Assembly: GCA_024233135.1 (NCBI GenBank)
Contig: JACKPZ010000005.1
Location: 1-64,000 of the forward strand
Length of the DNA: 64,000 bases
Direction of reading: 5' to 3'
DNA from: Akkermansiaceae bacterium
GTDB taxonomy: Bacteria > Verrucomicrobiota > Verrucomicrobiia > Verrucomicrobiales > Akkermansiaceae
Made by a program: the position numbers and the translations under genes
Shown here: positions 26,114-35,081 of the stretch, in pieces
Position numbering within the stretch: position 1 is the stretch's first letter
Layout: every line of letters begins with the position of its first letter
The notes under the pieces: generated by a model
What the model saw: only the letters and a program-made list of their open reading frames with translations
Told to the model about the DNA's origin: nothing
The model's database searches: none

Positions 26114-26917
26114 GTGTCCCGCAGAACCCGCATCCCCATCAAGAGCCCGCGCGAGATCGAAGCGATGCGCGTGGCCGGCTCCACCGCATCGTCCATCCTC
26201 CAGGCGCTGGCCCGCGCGGCGCGCCCCGGCATCACCACCCGCGAGATCGACGAGCTCGCCGCGGAGTTGATGCGAGAGAACGACTGCAAGAGCGCCTTCC
26301 TCGGCTACCGCGGGTTTCCCGGCCAGACCTGCATCTCGGTCAATGAGGAAGTCGTTCACGGCATCGGCGGGGACCGCGTCATCCAGCCGGGTGACGTGCT
26401 CAAGATCGACGTCGGCATCGTGAAAAACGGCTTCATCGGCGACAACGCGACGACCGTCCCGGTGGGCGATGTCGATCTCGAAACCCGACGTCTTCTGGCG
26501 GCCACCGAGCAGTCTCTGTATGAGGCGATCGGCCACGCCCGCGCGGGCAAGCGTCTCGCCGACCTGTGTGGAGCCGTCGAGGCCTTCGTCGCGCCGCGCG
26601 GTTTCACGGTGGTGCGCGAGTTCGTCGGCCATGGCGTCGGTCGGCGCCTGCATGAGGAGCCGCAGATCCCGAATTACCGGCCGGCCGGCAAGTCGCCGGT
26701 GCTGATGCCCGGCATGACGCTGGCGATCGAGCCGATGGTCAACGCCGGCACCGCCGCGGTGCGCATCCTCGACGACGGCTGGACGGTCATCACCGAGGAT
26801 CGCAAGCCGTCCTCACACTTCGAGCACACCGTTCTGGTCACCGCCGGCGAGCCGGAGATTCTCACCGCCCGTCCGCGCGAGGCTCTGCCGGAGATGCTCG
26901 GCCTGCCGCCGTGGTGA
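26114..26917 (+). CDS. map: Methionine aminopeptidase, type I
   Basis: 267 aa using the GTG at 26114 (VSRRTRIPIKSPREIEAM). The frame is open from 26021, but the extra 31 residues are unlike the family, and 267 aa fits type I enzymes. All five metal ligands are in place: Asp99 (KIDVGIV), Asp110 (GDNATT), His173 (GHGVGR), Glu206 (AIEPMV) and Glu237 (FEHTVLV); substrate His82 is present (VHGIG). It removes N-terminal Met from new proteins. A cytoplasmic housekeeping gene following mazG. Confidence 0.94.
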   Translation: MSRRTRIPIKSPREIEAMRVAGSTASSILQALARAARPGITTREIDELAAELMRENDCKSAFLGYRGFPGQTCISVNEEVVHGIGGDRVIQPGDVLKIDVGIVKNGFIGDNATTVPVGDVDLETRRLLAATEQSLYEAIGHARAGKRLADLCGAVEAFVAPRGFTVVREFVGHGVGRRLHEEPQIPNYRPAGKSPVLMPGMTLAIEPMVNAGTAAVRILDDGWTVITEDRKPSSHFEHTVLVTAGEPEILTARPREALPEMLGLPPW

Positions 26918-26980
26918 CCGGGCTTCCGGGCGGAAAACGGTGGCAACGGCGGGTGGAAGGGGTTAGAGTGACATGCGCCC

Positions 26981-27475
26981 ATGAAACCGTCATCCGAAAC
27001 GCTCAACGAACTCGCCGCGGGACTGGCCCGGGCCGAGGAGAAACTCCAGATGTTGGAGTATGAAATCCGCGAGGTGGGGGAACCCGCCGGTGCCGAACTT
27101 CGGAAACGCCTCGACGCGTTGCGCATCGAGGAGTCCGCTCTGAAACGCAACATCGAGGACGCGTTCGGCGCCGGATGTACGGACGATTCGCGGATCGCGA
27201 AGATCGAAGCCCTGCTGGAGCACATCGAGAACGAGGAACTGCACATCCAACACGAGGCGGCCTTTCTCGAACAAGCGGTGCCCAACACCTCCGAGGTCCT
27301 CGCCAAGGCGGGCGACAAGGTGATCCGGTTGGTATTGGGTGCGATCAAGCGTGTGGTCGGCGACCATCATCCGATGGGGATGTCGGTGTTTGTGAACCAT
27401 ACCCACCAGAACCTCGCGCAGCGCTACGGCATCGATGCGGTGGACGATGTGCCGGGTGACCGGGGGCGATCCTAG
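26981..27475 (+). CDS. Hypothetical coiled-coil protein
   Basis: 164 aa. The first ~100 residues are strongly helical with heptad-like Leu/Glu/Lys spacing (LAAGLARAEEKLQMLEYEI, IAKIEALLEHIENEELHI). A conserved-looking C-terminal segment follows (DKVIRLVLGAIKRVVGDHHP then HTHQNLAQRYGIDAVDD). No signal peptide or membrane helix and no family I recognise. It follows map by 63 bases and overlaps the convergent fructosamine-kinase stop by four bases. Confidence 0.7.
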   Translation: MKPSSETLNELAAGLARAEEKLQMLEYEIREVGEPAGAELRKRLDALRIEESALKRNIEDAFGAGCTDDSRIAKIEALLEHIENEELHIQHEAAFLEQAVPNTSEVLAKAGDKVIRLVLGAIKRVVGDHHPMGMSVFVNHTHQNLAQRYGIDAVDDVPGDRGRS

Positions 27476-28314
27476 CGGATTCCAATGCCCTGCAGGCAAC
27501 GGCGGACCATGCCGAGGTAGCCGGCGCCGAACAGGTGCACGTGGTTCAGCGCGTGATAGAGATCGTAGAGCTGCCGGCGGATCGGGCGGCCTTCGGGCTC
27601 CGGGCCGTATCCGGAGAAAAAATCCGCTCCGAGCCGTCCACCGAACAACTCGAGCATCGCAAGGTCCGTCTCCGGATCGCCGAAGTACGCGGCGGGATCG
27701 AATATGACGGGCGTTCCATCGGTTAGAAACGAGGTGTTTCCGCTCCACAGGTCGCCATGCAGCAGGGCCGGGGCGGGATGGTGGTTCGCGAGCAAATCCG
27801 CCGCTACCTCCACGATCCGTATCCCGGGCAGGCTGTGGCCATCGCGCCGGGCGAGTTCCAGCTGCGGCTTCAACCTGCGCTCGATGAAGAACCCGCTCCA
27901 GTCATCCATCGGTCCGTTGGCCTGGGGTGTCGCGCCGATGAAGTTGTTGTGGTCAAGCCCGTGGCGATCGGCGCGCACACCGTGCATGCCGGCGGTGGCG
28001 CGCCCGAGCCGGCCGCGGTCGCCGTCAGGATGCATGTCGAGCCACTCGAGTGCGAGCCAGCGTGTGCCGGATGCGGTTTCCCCCTCGCCGAGGACGTCGG
28101 GCACCCGGATGTGCGGCGAGAGAAGGCGCAAGGAGCGAGCCTCGGCCACCAGGAGATCGCCGTGCGTTCCGGCTCCGGATTTCACGAAGACCGCACGGCC
28201 GTCCGCTAGATCGACGCGCCGCGCGTCGTGGATGCAGCCGCCGCCCACCGCATGGTCCCGGGTGATCGGGGTTCCGAGTGTTTCCTCAAGGTGCTGGTGA
28301 ACCTCGCTCCGCAT
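27472..28314 (-). CDS. Fructosamine kinase family protein
   Basis: 280 aa from the ATG at 28314 (MRSEVHQHLEETLG); an ATG at 28338 is possible, but 280 aa fits the family better. An APH-like phosphotransferase fold: the lysine region DGRAVFVKSGAG, the catalytic HGDLWSGN motif (ALLHGDLWSGNTSF), and the metal-binding Asp in VIFDPAAYFGDPETDLAM. The family phosphorylates sugar adducts on protein lysines (ketosamines), leading to their removal. Divergent from the ClC channel, with about 105 bases between the start codons. Confidence 0.92.
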   Translation of the reverse strand: MRSEVHQHLEETLGTPITRDHAVGGGCIHDARRVDLADGRAVFVKSGAGTHGDLLVAEARSLRLLSPHIRVPDVLGEGETASGTRWLALEWLDMHPDGDRGRLGRATAGMHGVRADRHGLDHNNFIGATPQANGPMDDWSGFFIERRLKPQLELARRDGHSLPGIRIVEVAADLLANHHPAPALLHGDLWSGNTSFLTDGTPVIFDPAAYFGDPETDLAMLELFGGRLGADFFSGYGPEPEGRPIRRQLYDLYHALNHVHLFGAGYLGMVRRCLQGIGIR

Positions 28315-28419
28315 GGTTCGTGGGATGCTGCGAAACATCGGCGGGGCCGGCAAGTTCGGGAAAAGTTCACGATCCCGCTGGCCAATCACGGGGTGTCGTG
28401 TTACCGCCCGGCTCCCCCG

Positions 28420-30213
28420 ATGAGCAAGAAACCGAGGAACAAACCGTTGGCCGACTGGCTGCGCCGCCGGTTTGACGATGGCCAGAGGTTCCTCGTTCTT
28501 TGTCTATTCGCCGGCTTGTTCTGCGGGCTCTCCGCCGTCGCTTTCCATCTTGCGATCCATCACTTGTTCCACGGCCTGTGGGGGATGGCGGAAACGATGG
28601 ATCCGCTCGCGTTTCATGCCGTCATGCTCGCCGCGCCGACGTTCGCGGGCCTGGTGGTCGGCCTGGTCGTCCGGTATCGCGCGCCGGACTGCGCCGGCAG
28701 CGGCATCCCGCAGGTGAAGGCCGCCTACTACAACAAGGGCGGCAAGATCTCCGGGACATCCGGGATCTGGCGTTTCCTCATCGGCTCGCTCTACGTCGGC
28801 CTCGGAAACGCGCTCGGCCGCGAAGGTCCCACCGTGCACCTCTGCGCCGCCATCAGCTCGCGGATCGGCCGCTGGGCGTTCCGGAACCCCGCGCGGGTGC
28901 AGTCGATGCTGCCGGTCGGCATGGCGGCGGGCATCGCCGCGGCCTTCAACGCGCCGCTTTCCGCGCTCACCTTCGTGTTCGAGGAGTTGCTCGACGATTT
29001 CTCGATGAAAGCCCTCGGCGGCATGATCATCTCGGTGGTCGTCGCCGCCGCGGTGTCGCGCACGCTGCTCGGTGAGGATCCCGTGCTCGGTGCCAAGATC
29101 GCCGCTGACTACACGACCTCGGCGTGGATGTTGATCGCATTGCCCCTCGGACTTCTCGCCGGGTTGATCGGCCATGGATTCGTCATTTCCGTGCTGCGGC
29201 TGCGGAAGTGGTTCCGGGGATCGTGTCCGCTGCCTTCCTGGTTGGCGCCCGCCGCCGGCGGACTATCCTGTGGCATCCTCGGTCTCGCGGCGTTCCACCT
29301 CACCGGCATGTTCGGAGACCAGCGCCACTCGGTGTTCAGCATCGGATACGACAGCCTTGAGGCGGCGTTCTCGAACCACCTGAGTGTGAAGATTCTCGCC
29401 GTCCTGTTGGTGGCGAAATTCGCGGCCGTGGTGATCAACTACGCTTCCGGCGGGTCCGGCGGATTGTTTTCCCCCACCTTGTTCTTCGGTGGCATGCTCG
29501 GCGGCTTGGTGGGTGTCGGTTTCGCCGACCTCCAGCATCTCGGCGAGTGGATTCCCGCGTTTCCGTCGGACGACAAGGTCATCGGCGGCTGCGTGTTGCT
29601 TGGCATGGGGGCGATGTTCGCGGCGGTGGTCCGCTGCCCGTTCACCTCGCTCATCATCATCTTCGAGATGACGGGAAATTACTCGCTCATCCTGCCGCTC
29701 ATGGCCGGCAACATCATCGCGTGGCAGATCGCCCGGCGCCTGCAGCCGGTGAGCATTTACAACGCGCTGCTGCTGCAGGACGGCGTCTCGCTCCGCAGGA
29801 TGTCCGCCTACCGCGGCGCCCGCGACTACCGCAACCTGCCGGTCCAGACGATCATGACCCACGAGATCGTCGCGCTTCAGGCGGGCGAATCGCCGCAGGA
29901 GGCCCTGCGCCGGCTCGCGCACAACGACCAGAGTTTCCACGCCTATCCGGTGCTCGACGGCAGCGGCCACCTTGCCGGCATCATCACCCACTACGAACTC
30001 GTCGCCGCGAAGTCCAAGGAAACCATTCTCGAAGTCGTCGAGGGGCGGGAACTCATCCGCGTGGCACCAGAAACATCGATCCACGAGGCCGCCCGCCGGA
30101 TGATCGCCCGTGATCTCCAGCAGGTTCCCGTGGTCAGCCCCGCGGAGCCGGCGAAGCTTCTCGGCTGGCTCACGCTCAACGACATCGCCCGCCAGCAGAA
30201 TACCGTCGAGTGA
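28420..30213 (+). CDS. ClC-type chloride channel/antiporter with CBS pair
   Basis: 597 aa from the ATG at 28420; the upstream open frame is antisense to the fructosamine-kinase gene. About ten or more hydrophobic helices carry the ClC selectivity motifs: GSGIP (CAGSGIPQVKA), GREGPTVH with the gating/transport Glu, and GGLFSP (SGGSGGLFSPTLFFGG). The C-terminal ~120 residues hold two CBS motifs (TIMTHEIVALQAGESPQEAL and ELIRVAPETSIHEAARRMI), which usually sense adenine nucleotides. The gating Glu in GREGP is compatible with a Cl-/H+ exchanger, but channel versus antiporter cannot be decided here. Confidence 0.93.
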   Translation: MSKKPRNKPLADWLRRRFDDGQRFLVLCLFAGLFCGLSAVAFHLAIHHLFHGLWGMAETMDPLAFHAVMLAAPTFAGLVVGLVVRYRAPDCAGSGIPQVKAAYYNKGGKISGTSGIWRFLIGSLYVGLGNALGREGPTVHLCAAISSRIGRWAFRNPARVQSMLPVGMAAGIAAAFNAPLSALTFVFEELLDDFSMKALGGMIISVVVAAAVSRTLLGEDPVLGAKIAADYTTSAWMLIALPLGLLAGLIGHGFVISVLRLRKWFRGSCPLPSWLAPAAGGLSCGILGLAAFHLTGMFGDQRHSVFSIGYDSLEAAFSNHLSVKILAVLLVAKFAAVVINYASGGSGGLFSPTLFFGGMLGGLVGVGFADLQHLGEWIPAFPSDDKVIGGCVLLGMGAMFAAVVRCPFTSLIIIFEMTGNYSLILPLMAGNIIAWQIARRLQPVSIYNALLLQDGVSLRRMSAYRGARDYRNLPVQTIMTHEIVALQAGESPQEALRRLAHNDQSFHAYPVLDGSGHLAGIITHYELVAAKSKETILEVVEGRELIRVAPETSIHEAARRMIARDLQQVPVVSPAEPAKLLGWLTLNDIARQQNTVE

Positions 30214-30285
30214 CCCGCCGCGGCGGCGAGAATCGTCCGATGACTTGCTTGACGGATTCGCTATGGATCTCATCATGACGCGCGT

Positions 30286-30307
30286 TCCGACCCCGGGCGG
30301 GGTCGGA
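30286..30307. other. Perfect 9-bp inverted repeat with a 4-base loop
   Basis: TCCGACCCC, GGGC, GGGGTCGGA: a very stable hairpin between the ClC channel gene and the lipoprotein gene. No T-run follows, so it is not a canonical terminator. It may act as a Rho-independent-like stop without a U tract or stabilise an mRNA end. Confidence 0.5.
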
Positions 30308-30339
30308 GTCTGACGAGCAATCCATCCCTCTCCACCGCC

Positions 30340-30789
30340 ATGAAATCCCGCATTCTCCTCGGCTTCGCCGCCATCGGCTGCCTGTCTCTCGCGTCCTGCT
30401 ATCCTTGGCCGGAAAACAACGGCAAGAAGAAGCAGGAGGAGGTCAAAAAAGAGCCGACGCTCGAGGAGCTGAAAAAGCAGAAGGAGGACGAGGCCCGCAA
30501 GAAGGCCGAGGAGGACCTCAAGAAGAAGGCGGAGGAGAACAAGAACGAAGTCGGCCCCGAAGGTGCTACGGCGGGTGGCGGCACCACGACGCCCGGCCCG
30601 GATCCGCAACCCGAGCCCAAGAGCCATGGCGGCGATTATCCCTTCGCCAACAAGGTGCCCGGCAAGGAAGGTTTCGTCTTCAGCCCTTATAACAACAAGG
30701 TGGTCGATGTCCGCGACATCCCCAGCGGCACCTTGGTGATGGATCCCACCTATCCGCCGTCCGAAAAGAAATACTTCCGCGTTCCTTGA
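30340..30789 (+). CDS. Small charged lipoprotein
   Basis: 149 aa with a lipoprotein signal ending LASCYPWP (Cys20 as lipidation site). Then a long Lys/Glu-rich helical stretch (KKKQEEVKKEPTLEELKKQ and further KKAEEDLKKKAEEN), a Gly/Pro linker, and a small folded C-terminal part (DYPFANKVPGKEGFVFSPYN, VVDVRDIPSGTLVMDPTYP). Verrucomicrobia commonly encode similar small lipoproteins that end with a VDV-x-x-IP-x-GTLV-x-DP-x-Y motif. Role unknown, possibly an envelope structural protein. It has its own promoter and a terminator after it. Confidence 0.8.
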   Translation: MKSRILLGFAAIGCLSLASCYPWPENNGKKKQEEVKKEPTLEELKKQKEDEARKKAEEDLKKKAEENKNEVGPEGATAGGGTTTPGPDPQPEPKSHGGDYPFANKVPGKEGFVFSPYNNKVVDVRDIPSGTLVMDPTYPPSEKKYFRVP

Positions 30790-30832
30790 GAACCGCACCG
30801 GTTCCCGTCGGAGACATCTCGGATTTCACGAG

Positions 30833-30861
30833 CGGGTCCGGCCGTCTGGGCCCGTTCTTTT
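30833..30861 (+). terminator. Intrinsic terminator between the lipoprotein gene and tyrA
   Basis: CGGGTCC (30833-30839), loop of 8, GGGCCCG (30848-30854) pairing with one G-U, then TTCTTTT. It ends only seven bases before the tyrA start codon, so it could also act on the tyrA leader. Confidence 0.6.
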
Positions 30862-30867
30862 CATTCC

Positions 30868-31731
30868 ATGAGCGCGGTTTTCCCCCATGTCACCATCCTC
30901 GGCGGCGGACTGCTGGGCGGATCGCTCGCGCTCGCGCTTGAGAATGGCACCGCCGCGCCCGAGGTGCGCCTGTGGGCCCGCCGCAAGGAATCGGCCGATA
31001 GCGCCCGCGAGCGTGGCATCGCCGGCGCGACATCCGATCTCGCCGAGGCCGTCTCCGCTGCCGATCTCGTCGTGCTCGCCGTGCCCGTGGGCAGCATGCC
31101 CGCCCTCGTTTCCCTTGCGCTGGAGGCGGGGCTGCCGGATGGATGTCTCGTTACCGACGTCGGCAGCGTGAAACGCGCGCCGCACCAGACGATCCCGCCC
31201 TTGTTCGCCGGGCGGGACATCGAGTTCATCGGCAGCCACCCGATGGCGGGTTCCGAGCGCACCGGCATCGCCGCCATCAATCCGCGTCTGTTCGAACAAG
31301 CCGCCTGCCTGCTCACCAACGACGAAGGGGTTTCCCAGGCCCGCGCCGGCGCGTTGGAGGAATTCTGGCAGGGCGTCGGCTGCCGCACCGCATGGATGAG
31401 CGCGCCGATCCACGACGAACTCGTCGCCCGCATCAGCCACCTGCCGCACATCGTCGCCGCCAGCACCGCGCGCATCTGCATCCGCGACTCGAAAGAAGGC
31501 CGCTTCGGCGGCGGCGGATTGCGGGACACCACCCGTGTCGCCTCTGGAAACCCGGAAATGTGGACCGAGATCGTGCAGGAGAACCGCGAGGCGGTCGCGG
31601 GGCCGCTGCGCGAGTTGATCGCCGATCTCGGCGCCTTGCTCGGCAATCTCGAAAACGGCGACCACGAGGCCACGCTGCGCTGGTTGTCCGAGGGCAAGCT
31701 CCAGCGGGACCAACTCCTCAGCCTCGGCTGA
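30868..31731 (+). CDS. tyrA: Prephenate/arogenate dehydrogenase
   Basis: 287 aa. NAD(P)-binding motif GGGLLGGSLALAL at about residues 12-24, then the nucleotide-contact segment LVVLAVPVGSMP, the catalytic-region DVGSVKRAPHQ, and SHPMAGSERTGI, the TyrA hallmark with the active-site His. No chorismate-mutase or ACT domain, so it is a monofunctional enzyme of tyrosine synthesis that oxidatively decarboxylates prephenate or arogenate. It is 35 bases ahead of aroA, giving an aromatic amino-acid pair within a four-gene run. Confidence 0.93.
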   Translation: MSAVFPHVTILGGGLLGGSLALALENGTAAPEVRLWARRKESADSARERGIAGATSDLAEAVSAADLVVLAVPVGSMPALVSLALEAGLPDGCLVTDVGSVKRAPHQTIPPLFAGRDIEFIGSHPMAGSERTGIAAINPRLFEQAACLLTNDEGVSQARAGALEEFWQGVGCRTAWMSAPIHDELVARISHLPHIVAASTARICIRDSKEGRFGGGGLRDTTRVASGNPEMWTEIVQENREAVAGPLRELIADLGALLGNLENGDHEATLRWLSEGKLQRDQLLSLG

Positions 31732-31766
31732 CTCCGCCGGACACCGAGATTTTCCCCAATTCACCC

Positions 31767-33119
31767 ATGTCGGATTTCCGAGTCACATCCATCTCCCGCC
31801 TGCACGCCGAGTTCAGCGTGCCGGGCGACAAGAGCATCTCCCACCGCGCCGCCATCCTCGGCGGGCTTTCCAACGGCACCTGCCACATCCGCAATTTCCT
31901 CCCCAGCGAAGACTGCGTCAACACGCTGCGCGCCATGCAGGCCATCGGCGCGCGCTGTGAGGTCATCGAGGAACTCGACGGCTTCGGCCCCACCGGACTG
32001 CGGCTCACCGGGTGCTCGATGAAACCGGTCGCTCCCACCGCCCCCATCGACTGCGGAAACTCCGGCACCGGCATGCGCCTGCTCGCCGGCGTGCTCGCCG
32101 GGCAGGTCTTCGAGTCGGAACTTTTCGGCGACGCCTCGCTTTCCTCCCGCCCGATGGGTCGCATCACCACGCCGCTCGGCACGATGGGAGCCAAGATCGA
32201 AACGCTCGGCGAGAAACCCGGCTGCGCGCCCCTGCGCATCCATCCCGCCGGCCTCCACGCGATCACCTACGAACTCCCCGTCGCCAGTGCCCAGGTCAAA
32301 AGCGCCGTCCTGCTCGCCGGGCTCTTCGCCGACGGCCGCACCACGGTCATCCAGCCGGCGGAAACGCGCGACCACACCGAGCGCATGTTCGCCGCCTTCC
32401 GCCTCAGCCTGCGCCGCGATGGAAATGCGATCTCCGTCTATGGCGGCCAGACGCCCGAGGCCTGTGATTTCCAAGTCCCCGGTGACATCTCGAGCGCCGC
32501 GTTCTGGCTCGTCGCCGCGGCCGCGATGCCCGGCTCCCGCCTGCTGCTCAAGGACGTCGGCCTCAACCCGACGCGCACCGCCATCCTCAAGGTGCTCAGC
32601 CGCATGGGCGCTCACATGATCGACATCGTCCACGACTCCGCCGGCGAGCCCATCGGCAATGTCGAGATCCACGGCGCGCCGTTGAAAGGCACCACCATCC
32701 TCGAAAGCGAGATTCCCAATCTCATCGACGAGATCCCCGTCATCGCCGTCGCCGCCGCGCTCGCCGAGGGGAAAACCGTGATCCGCCACGCCGCCGAGCT
32801 CCGCGTCAAGGAGACCGACCGCATCACCACCGTGGTCAACAACCTGCGCGCCATGGGTGCGGATGTTGACGAGTTTGACGACGGCATGGAAATCACCGGA
32901 GGAAACCCGCTGCGCGGTGCCGAACTCGAGAGCTTCGGCGACCACCGGATCGCCATGGCCTTCGCCATCGCCGGCCTCTTCGCCAAGGGCGAAACCGTCG
33001 TCCGCGACACCGCCTGCGTGAACACCTCCTATCCGGGATTCTCCCATCATCTTGACGCGGTGCTCCGCGAACGCTCCAATCCGGCCGACTTCACCCTGCC
33101 GACCGTTTCCCGAGAGTGA
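31767..33119 (+). CDS. aroA: 3-phosphoshikimate 1-carboxyvinyltransferase (EPSP synthase)
   Basis: 450 aa from the ATG at 31767; the frame continues upstream only as a shadow of tyrA. Family motifs: Lys22 in VPGDKSISHRA, the PEP-binding CGNSGTGMRLLAG, SLSSRPMGRI, SAQVKSAVLLAGLFADG, LRVKETDRI and GDHRIAMAFAIAGL. It joins shikimate-3-phosphate and PEP to form EPSP in chorismate synthesis. The active-site consensus next to Gly in CGNSGT is intact. Its TGA overlaps the GTG start of cmk. Confidence 0.96.
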   Translation: MSDFRVTSISRLHAEFSVPGDKSISHRAAILGGLSNGTCHIRNFLPSEDCVNTLRAMQAIGARCEVIEELDGFGPTGLRLTGCSMKPVAPTAPIDCGNSGTGMRLLAGVLAGQVFESELFGDASLSSRPMGRITTPLGTMGAKIETLGEKPGCAPLRIHPAGLHAITYELPVASAQVKSAVLLAGLFADGRTTVIQPAETRDHTERMFAAFRLSLRRDGNAISVYGGQTPEACDFQVPGDISSAAFWLVAAAAMPGSRLLLKDVGLNPTRTAILKVLSRMGAHMIDIVHDSAGEPIGNVEIHGAPLKGTTILESEIPNLIDEIPVIAVAAALAEGKTVIRHAAELRVKETDRITTVVNNLRAMGADVDEFDDGMEITGGNPLRGAELESFGDHRIAMAFAIAGLFAKGETVVRDTACVNTSYPGFSHHLDAVLRERSNPADFTLPTVSRE

Positions 33120-33784
33120 CCGCCGAGACCTCCAACCACTCCCACTTCGCCGTCGCCATCGACGGACCCGCCGCCTCCGGCAAGAGCACCCTCGCCCGCG
33201 AGCTGGCACGCCGGCTCGGCCTGGTCATGGTCAACTCCGGTGCCATGTACCGCGCCGTCACCTGGAAGGTCCTGCGGGAAAACGTCGACCCGCACGACAC
33301 TCCGGCCGTCGTCGGCCTGCTCGACCGCATCGATATTTCCTGCGGCCGCGACGGAATGTTTTCCACCATCGCCATCGATGGCGCCGATCCCGGCGACGAA
33401 CTCCGCGGCGAGGATGTGAACCAGCACGTTTCCGCCGTCTCCGCCATCCCCGAGGTGCGCGAACGGCTCATCGATCTCCAGCGCCACTACCTCGACCACT
33501 CGAGCATCGTCATGGAAGGCCGCGACATCGGCTCCGTCGTCTTTCCGGACACTCCGTTCAAGATCTACGTCGACGCCTGCGCCGAGGTCCGCGCCGCCCG
33601 CCGCGCCAAGGATGGCGAGGTCGATTCCGTAGCCCGCCGCGACAAGCTCGACAGCGCCCGCAAGACCGCCCCGCTCGTCGTCGCCCAAGGTGCCACCGTG
33701 CTCGACAACTCCCACCACACCATCGAGTCCGGCGTCCAGGCCGCCATCGACATCCTCCGCAACCAAGGCCTCCGCATCGAATGA
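33116..33784 (+). CDS. cmk: Cytidylate kinase
   Basis: 222 aa from a GTG start that overlaps the aroA stop (GTGA). P-loop at residues 17-24 (DGPAASGKST), the NMP-binding NSGAMYRAVTWKVL, the MEGRDIGSVVFPD motif and a Lid region RAARRAKDGEVDS. It phosphorylates CMP and dCMP. The aroA-cmk neighbourhood is common in bacteria. The ATGA overlap with the acyltransferase gene continues the coupled run. Confidence 0.95.
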   Translation: MTAETSNHSHFAVAIDGPAASGKSTLARELARRLGLVMVNSGAMYRAVTWKVLRENVDPHDTPAVVGLLDRIDISCGRDGMFSTIAIDGADPGDELRGEDVNQHVSAVSAIPEVRERLIDLQRHYLDHSSIVMEGRDIGSVVFPDTPFKIYVDACAEVRAARRAKDGEVDSVARRDKLDSARKTAPLVVAQGATVLDNSHHTIESGVQAAIDILRNQGLRIE

Positions 33785-34389
33785 CCTGGATCTACTGGAT
33801 CGGCTGGCTCCTCTTCGGCTCGGCGTTCCGCAGCCTTTTCGGCATGCGCGTGATCGGCCGCGAGCACCTCATCACCGAGGGCCCCGTGCTCGTCGCCTCC
33901 AATCACCAGAGTTTCCTCGATCCGCCGCTCATCGGGAATCTCTATCAGGACCAGATGATCTATCTGGCCCGCAAGACCCTCTTCCGCGGCTTCGGCGCGT
34001 GGCTCTATCCGAAATGGGACGCCATCCCCGTTGATCAGGACCGCCCGGACATGGCGAGCCTCAAGGCCATCATCCGCCGCCTCCGGGAAGGCCGACGCGT
34101 GCTCGTTTTCCCCGAGGGCGCCCGCACCATGGATGGCAAGCTCGGCGAGGCCGCCCCCGGCATCGGTCTCATCGCCGCGAAATCCGGCGCCGTCATCCAG
34201 CCCGTCCGCATCTCCGGCGCCCGCGAGGCCCTGCCGCGCGGCTCCGCCCGCATCCGCCTCGCCCGCATCACCGTCGCCGTCGGCCCGCCCATCCGCCTCA
34301 GCCCGCAGGAAGCCGCCGCCAAGTCCAAGGACGAATACACCGCCATCGCCCGCCGCATCATGGCCGCGATCGAGGAGCTGCCGGAGTGA
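33781..34389 (+). CDS. plsC: 1-acyl-sn-glycerol-3-phosphate acyltransferase (PlsC-like)
   Basis: 202 aa from the ATG at 33781. The acyltransferase motif NH-x4-D is at residues 41-47 (SNHQSFLDPP), and the phosphate-binding FPEGART is at 110-116. An N-terminal hydrophobic segment (WIYWIGWLLFGSAF) anchors it to the membrane. It converts lysophosphatidate to phosphatidate in phospholipid synthesis. Small for the family but complete. It starts in the cmk stop codon (ATGA). Confidence 0.92.
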   Translation: MTWIYWIGWLLFGSAFRSLFGMRVIGREHLITEGPVLVASNHQSFLDPPLIGNLYQDQMIYLARKTLFRGFGAWLYPKWDAIPVDQDRPDMASLKAIIRRLREGRRVLVFPEGARTMDGKLGEAAPGIGLIAAKSGAVIQPVRISGAREALPRGSARIRLARITVAVGPPIRLSPQEAAAKSKDEYTAIARRIMAAIEELPE

Positions 34390-34438
34390 AAGATCGCCGC
34401 GATCCAAAACGGGAATCTCAGGTCCCCGATCCAGTTGA

Positions 34439-35068
34439 ATGAGCGAAGAGAATTGGATCTACCTGTGGGTTCTCGCTGTGTCGGCCTCCATCACACTGCT
34501 AGGCTTCGTGATCTGGCGGATCGTGAGAGCGAACGGCAGAAACTGGGCACGTTCGTGCCTTGCATGGTGGAACCGCGGATCGGTTCTACGGATTGTCGAA
34601 CGGGCCGATTCGCAAGTTCGAGCGAATCGCTGGTTGATTCAATGGACCGCGTGCGTGCTTGGCCTGCTTTCGGCTCTTGCCTGCATCGGATTGCCAATCG
34701 CCGGTGCGACTGGATACGGAGAGGAGTTTGACGTGCATGTCGACTGGGGAACGCTCATCAGATTGCTGGTTCCTCAGTTGATTGGGCCTCTGTTTCTTTC
34801 CATGCTTGGCGTGGCGATCTTGATTGTTCTGGCCCTGCGGCAACGTGTCCCCAGATTCATCGTTCTGTTCACCTTGGTGGGGGCTCTTTTCACGTCGATG
34901 AAATCCGGAGACGTTTCACACGAATTCGACCATGTGCTTTTCGATGAGTGCGCGGGGCCGTATGGCAGCGTGATCTGGTGTCTGTGCATGGTGGTTTCAA
35001 CCACCTACACGATTGTATGTGTCGTTGGTGTCCCGATCGACCATGCGCGAATCGACACGCCACGGTGA
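34439..35068 (+). CDS. Hypothetical four-helix membrane protein
   Basis: 209 aa with four clear transmembrane helices (LWVLAVSASITLLGFVIW, TACVLGLLSALACIGLPI, LIGPLFLSMLGVAILIVLAL, CLCMVVSTTYTIVCVVGVP). No soluble domain and no family recognised. Base composition is slightly less GC-rich than the plsC operon, and it starts 49 bases after plsC, so it may be a later addition. Confidence 0.65.
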   Translation: MSEENWIYLWVLAVSASITLLGFVIWRIVRANGRNWARSCLAWWNRGSVLRIVERADSQVRANRWLIQWTACVLGLLSALACIGLPIAGATGYGEEFDVHVDWGTLIRLLVPQLIGPLFLSMLGVAILIVLALRQRVPRFIVLFTLVGALFTSMKSGDVSHEFDHVLFDECAGPYGSVIWCLCMVVSTTYTIVCVVGVPIDHARIDTPR

Positions 35069-35081
35069 CGGGGTGCGTGGC

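Noticed and set aside
30249..30268. TTGACG and TATGGAT as a sigma-70 promoter before the lipoprotein gene
   Set aside because: Only seven bases separate the two boxes, far from the needed 16-18.
29263..30798. 511-aa minus-strand open frame
   Set aside because: Antisense to the ClC channel and the lipoprotein gene, both supported by motifs or a lipobox.
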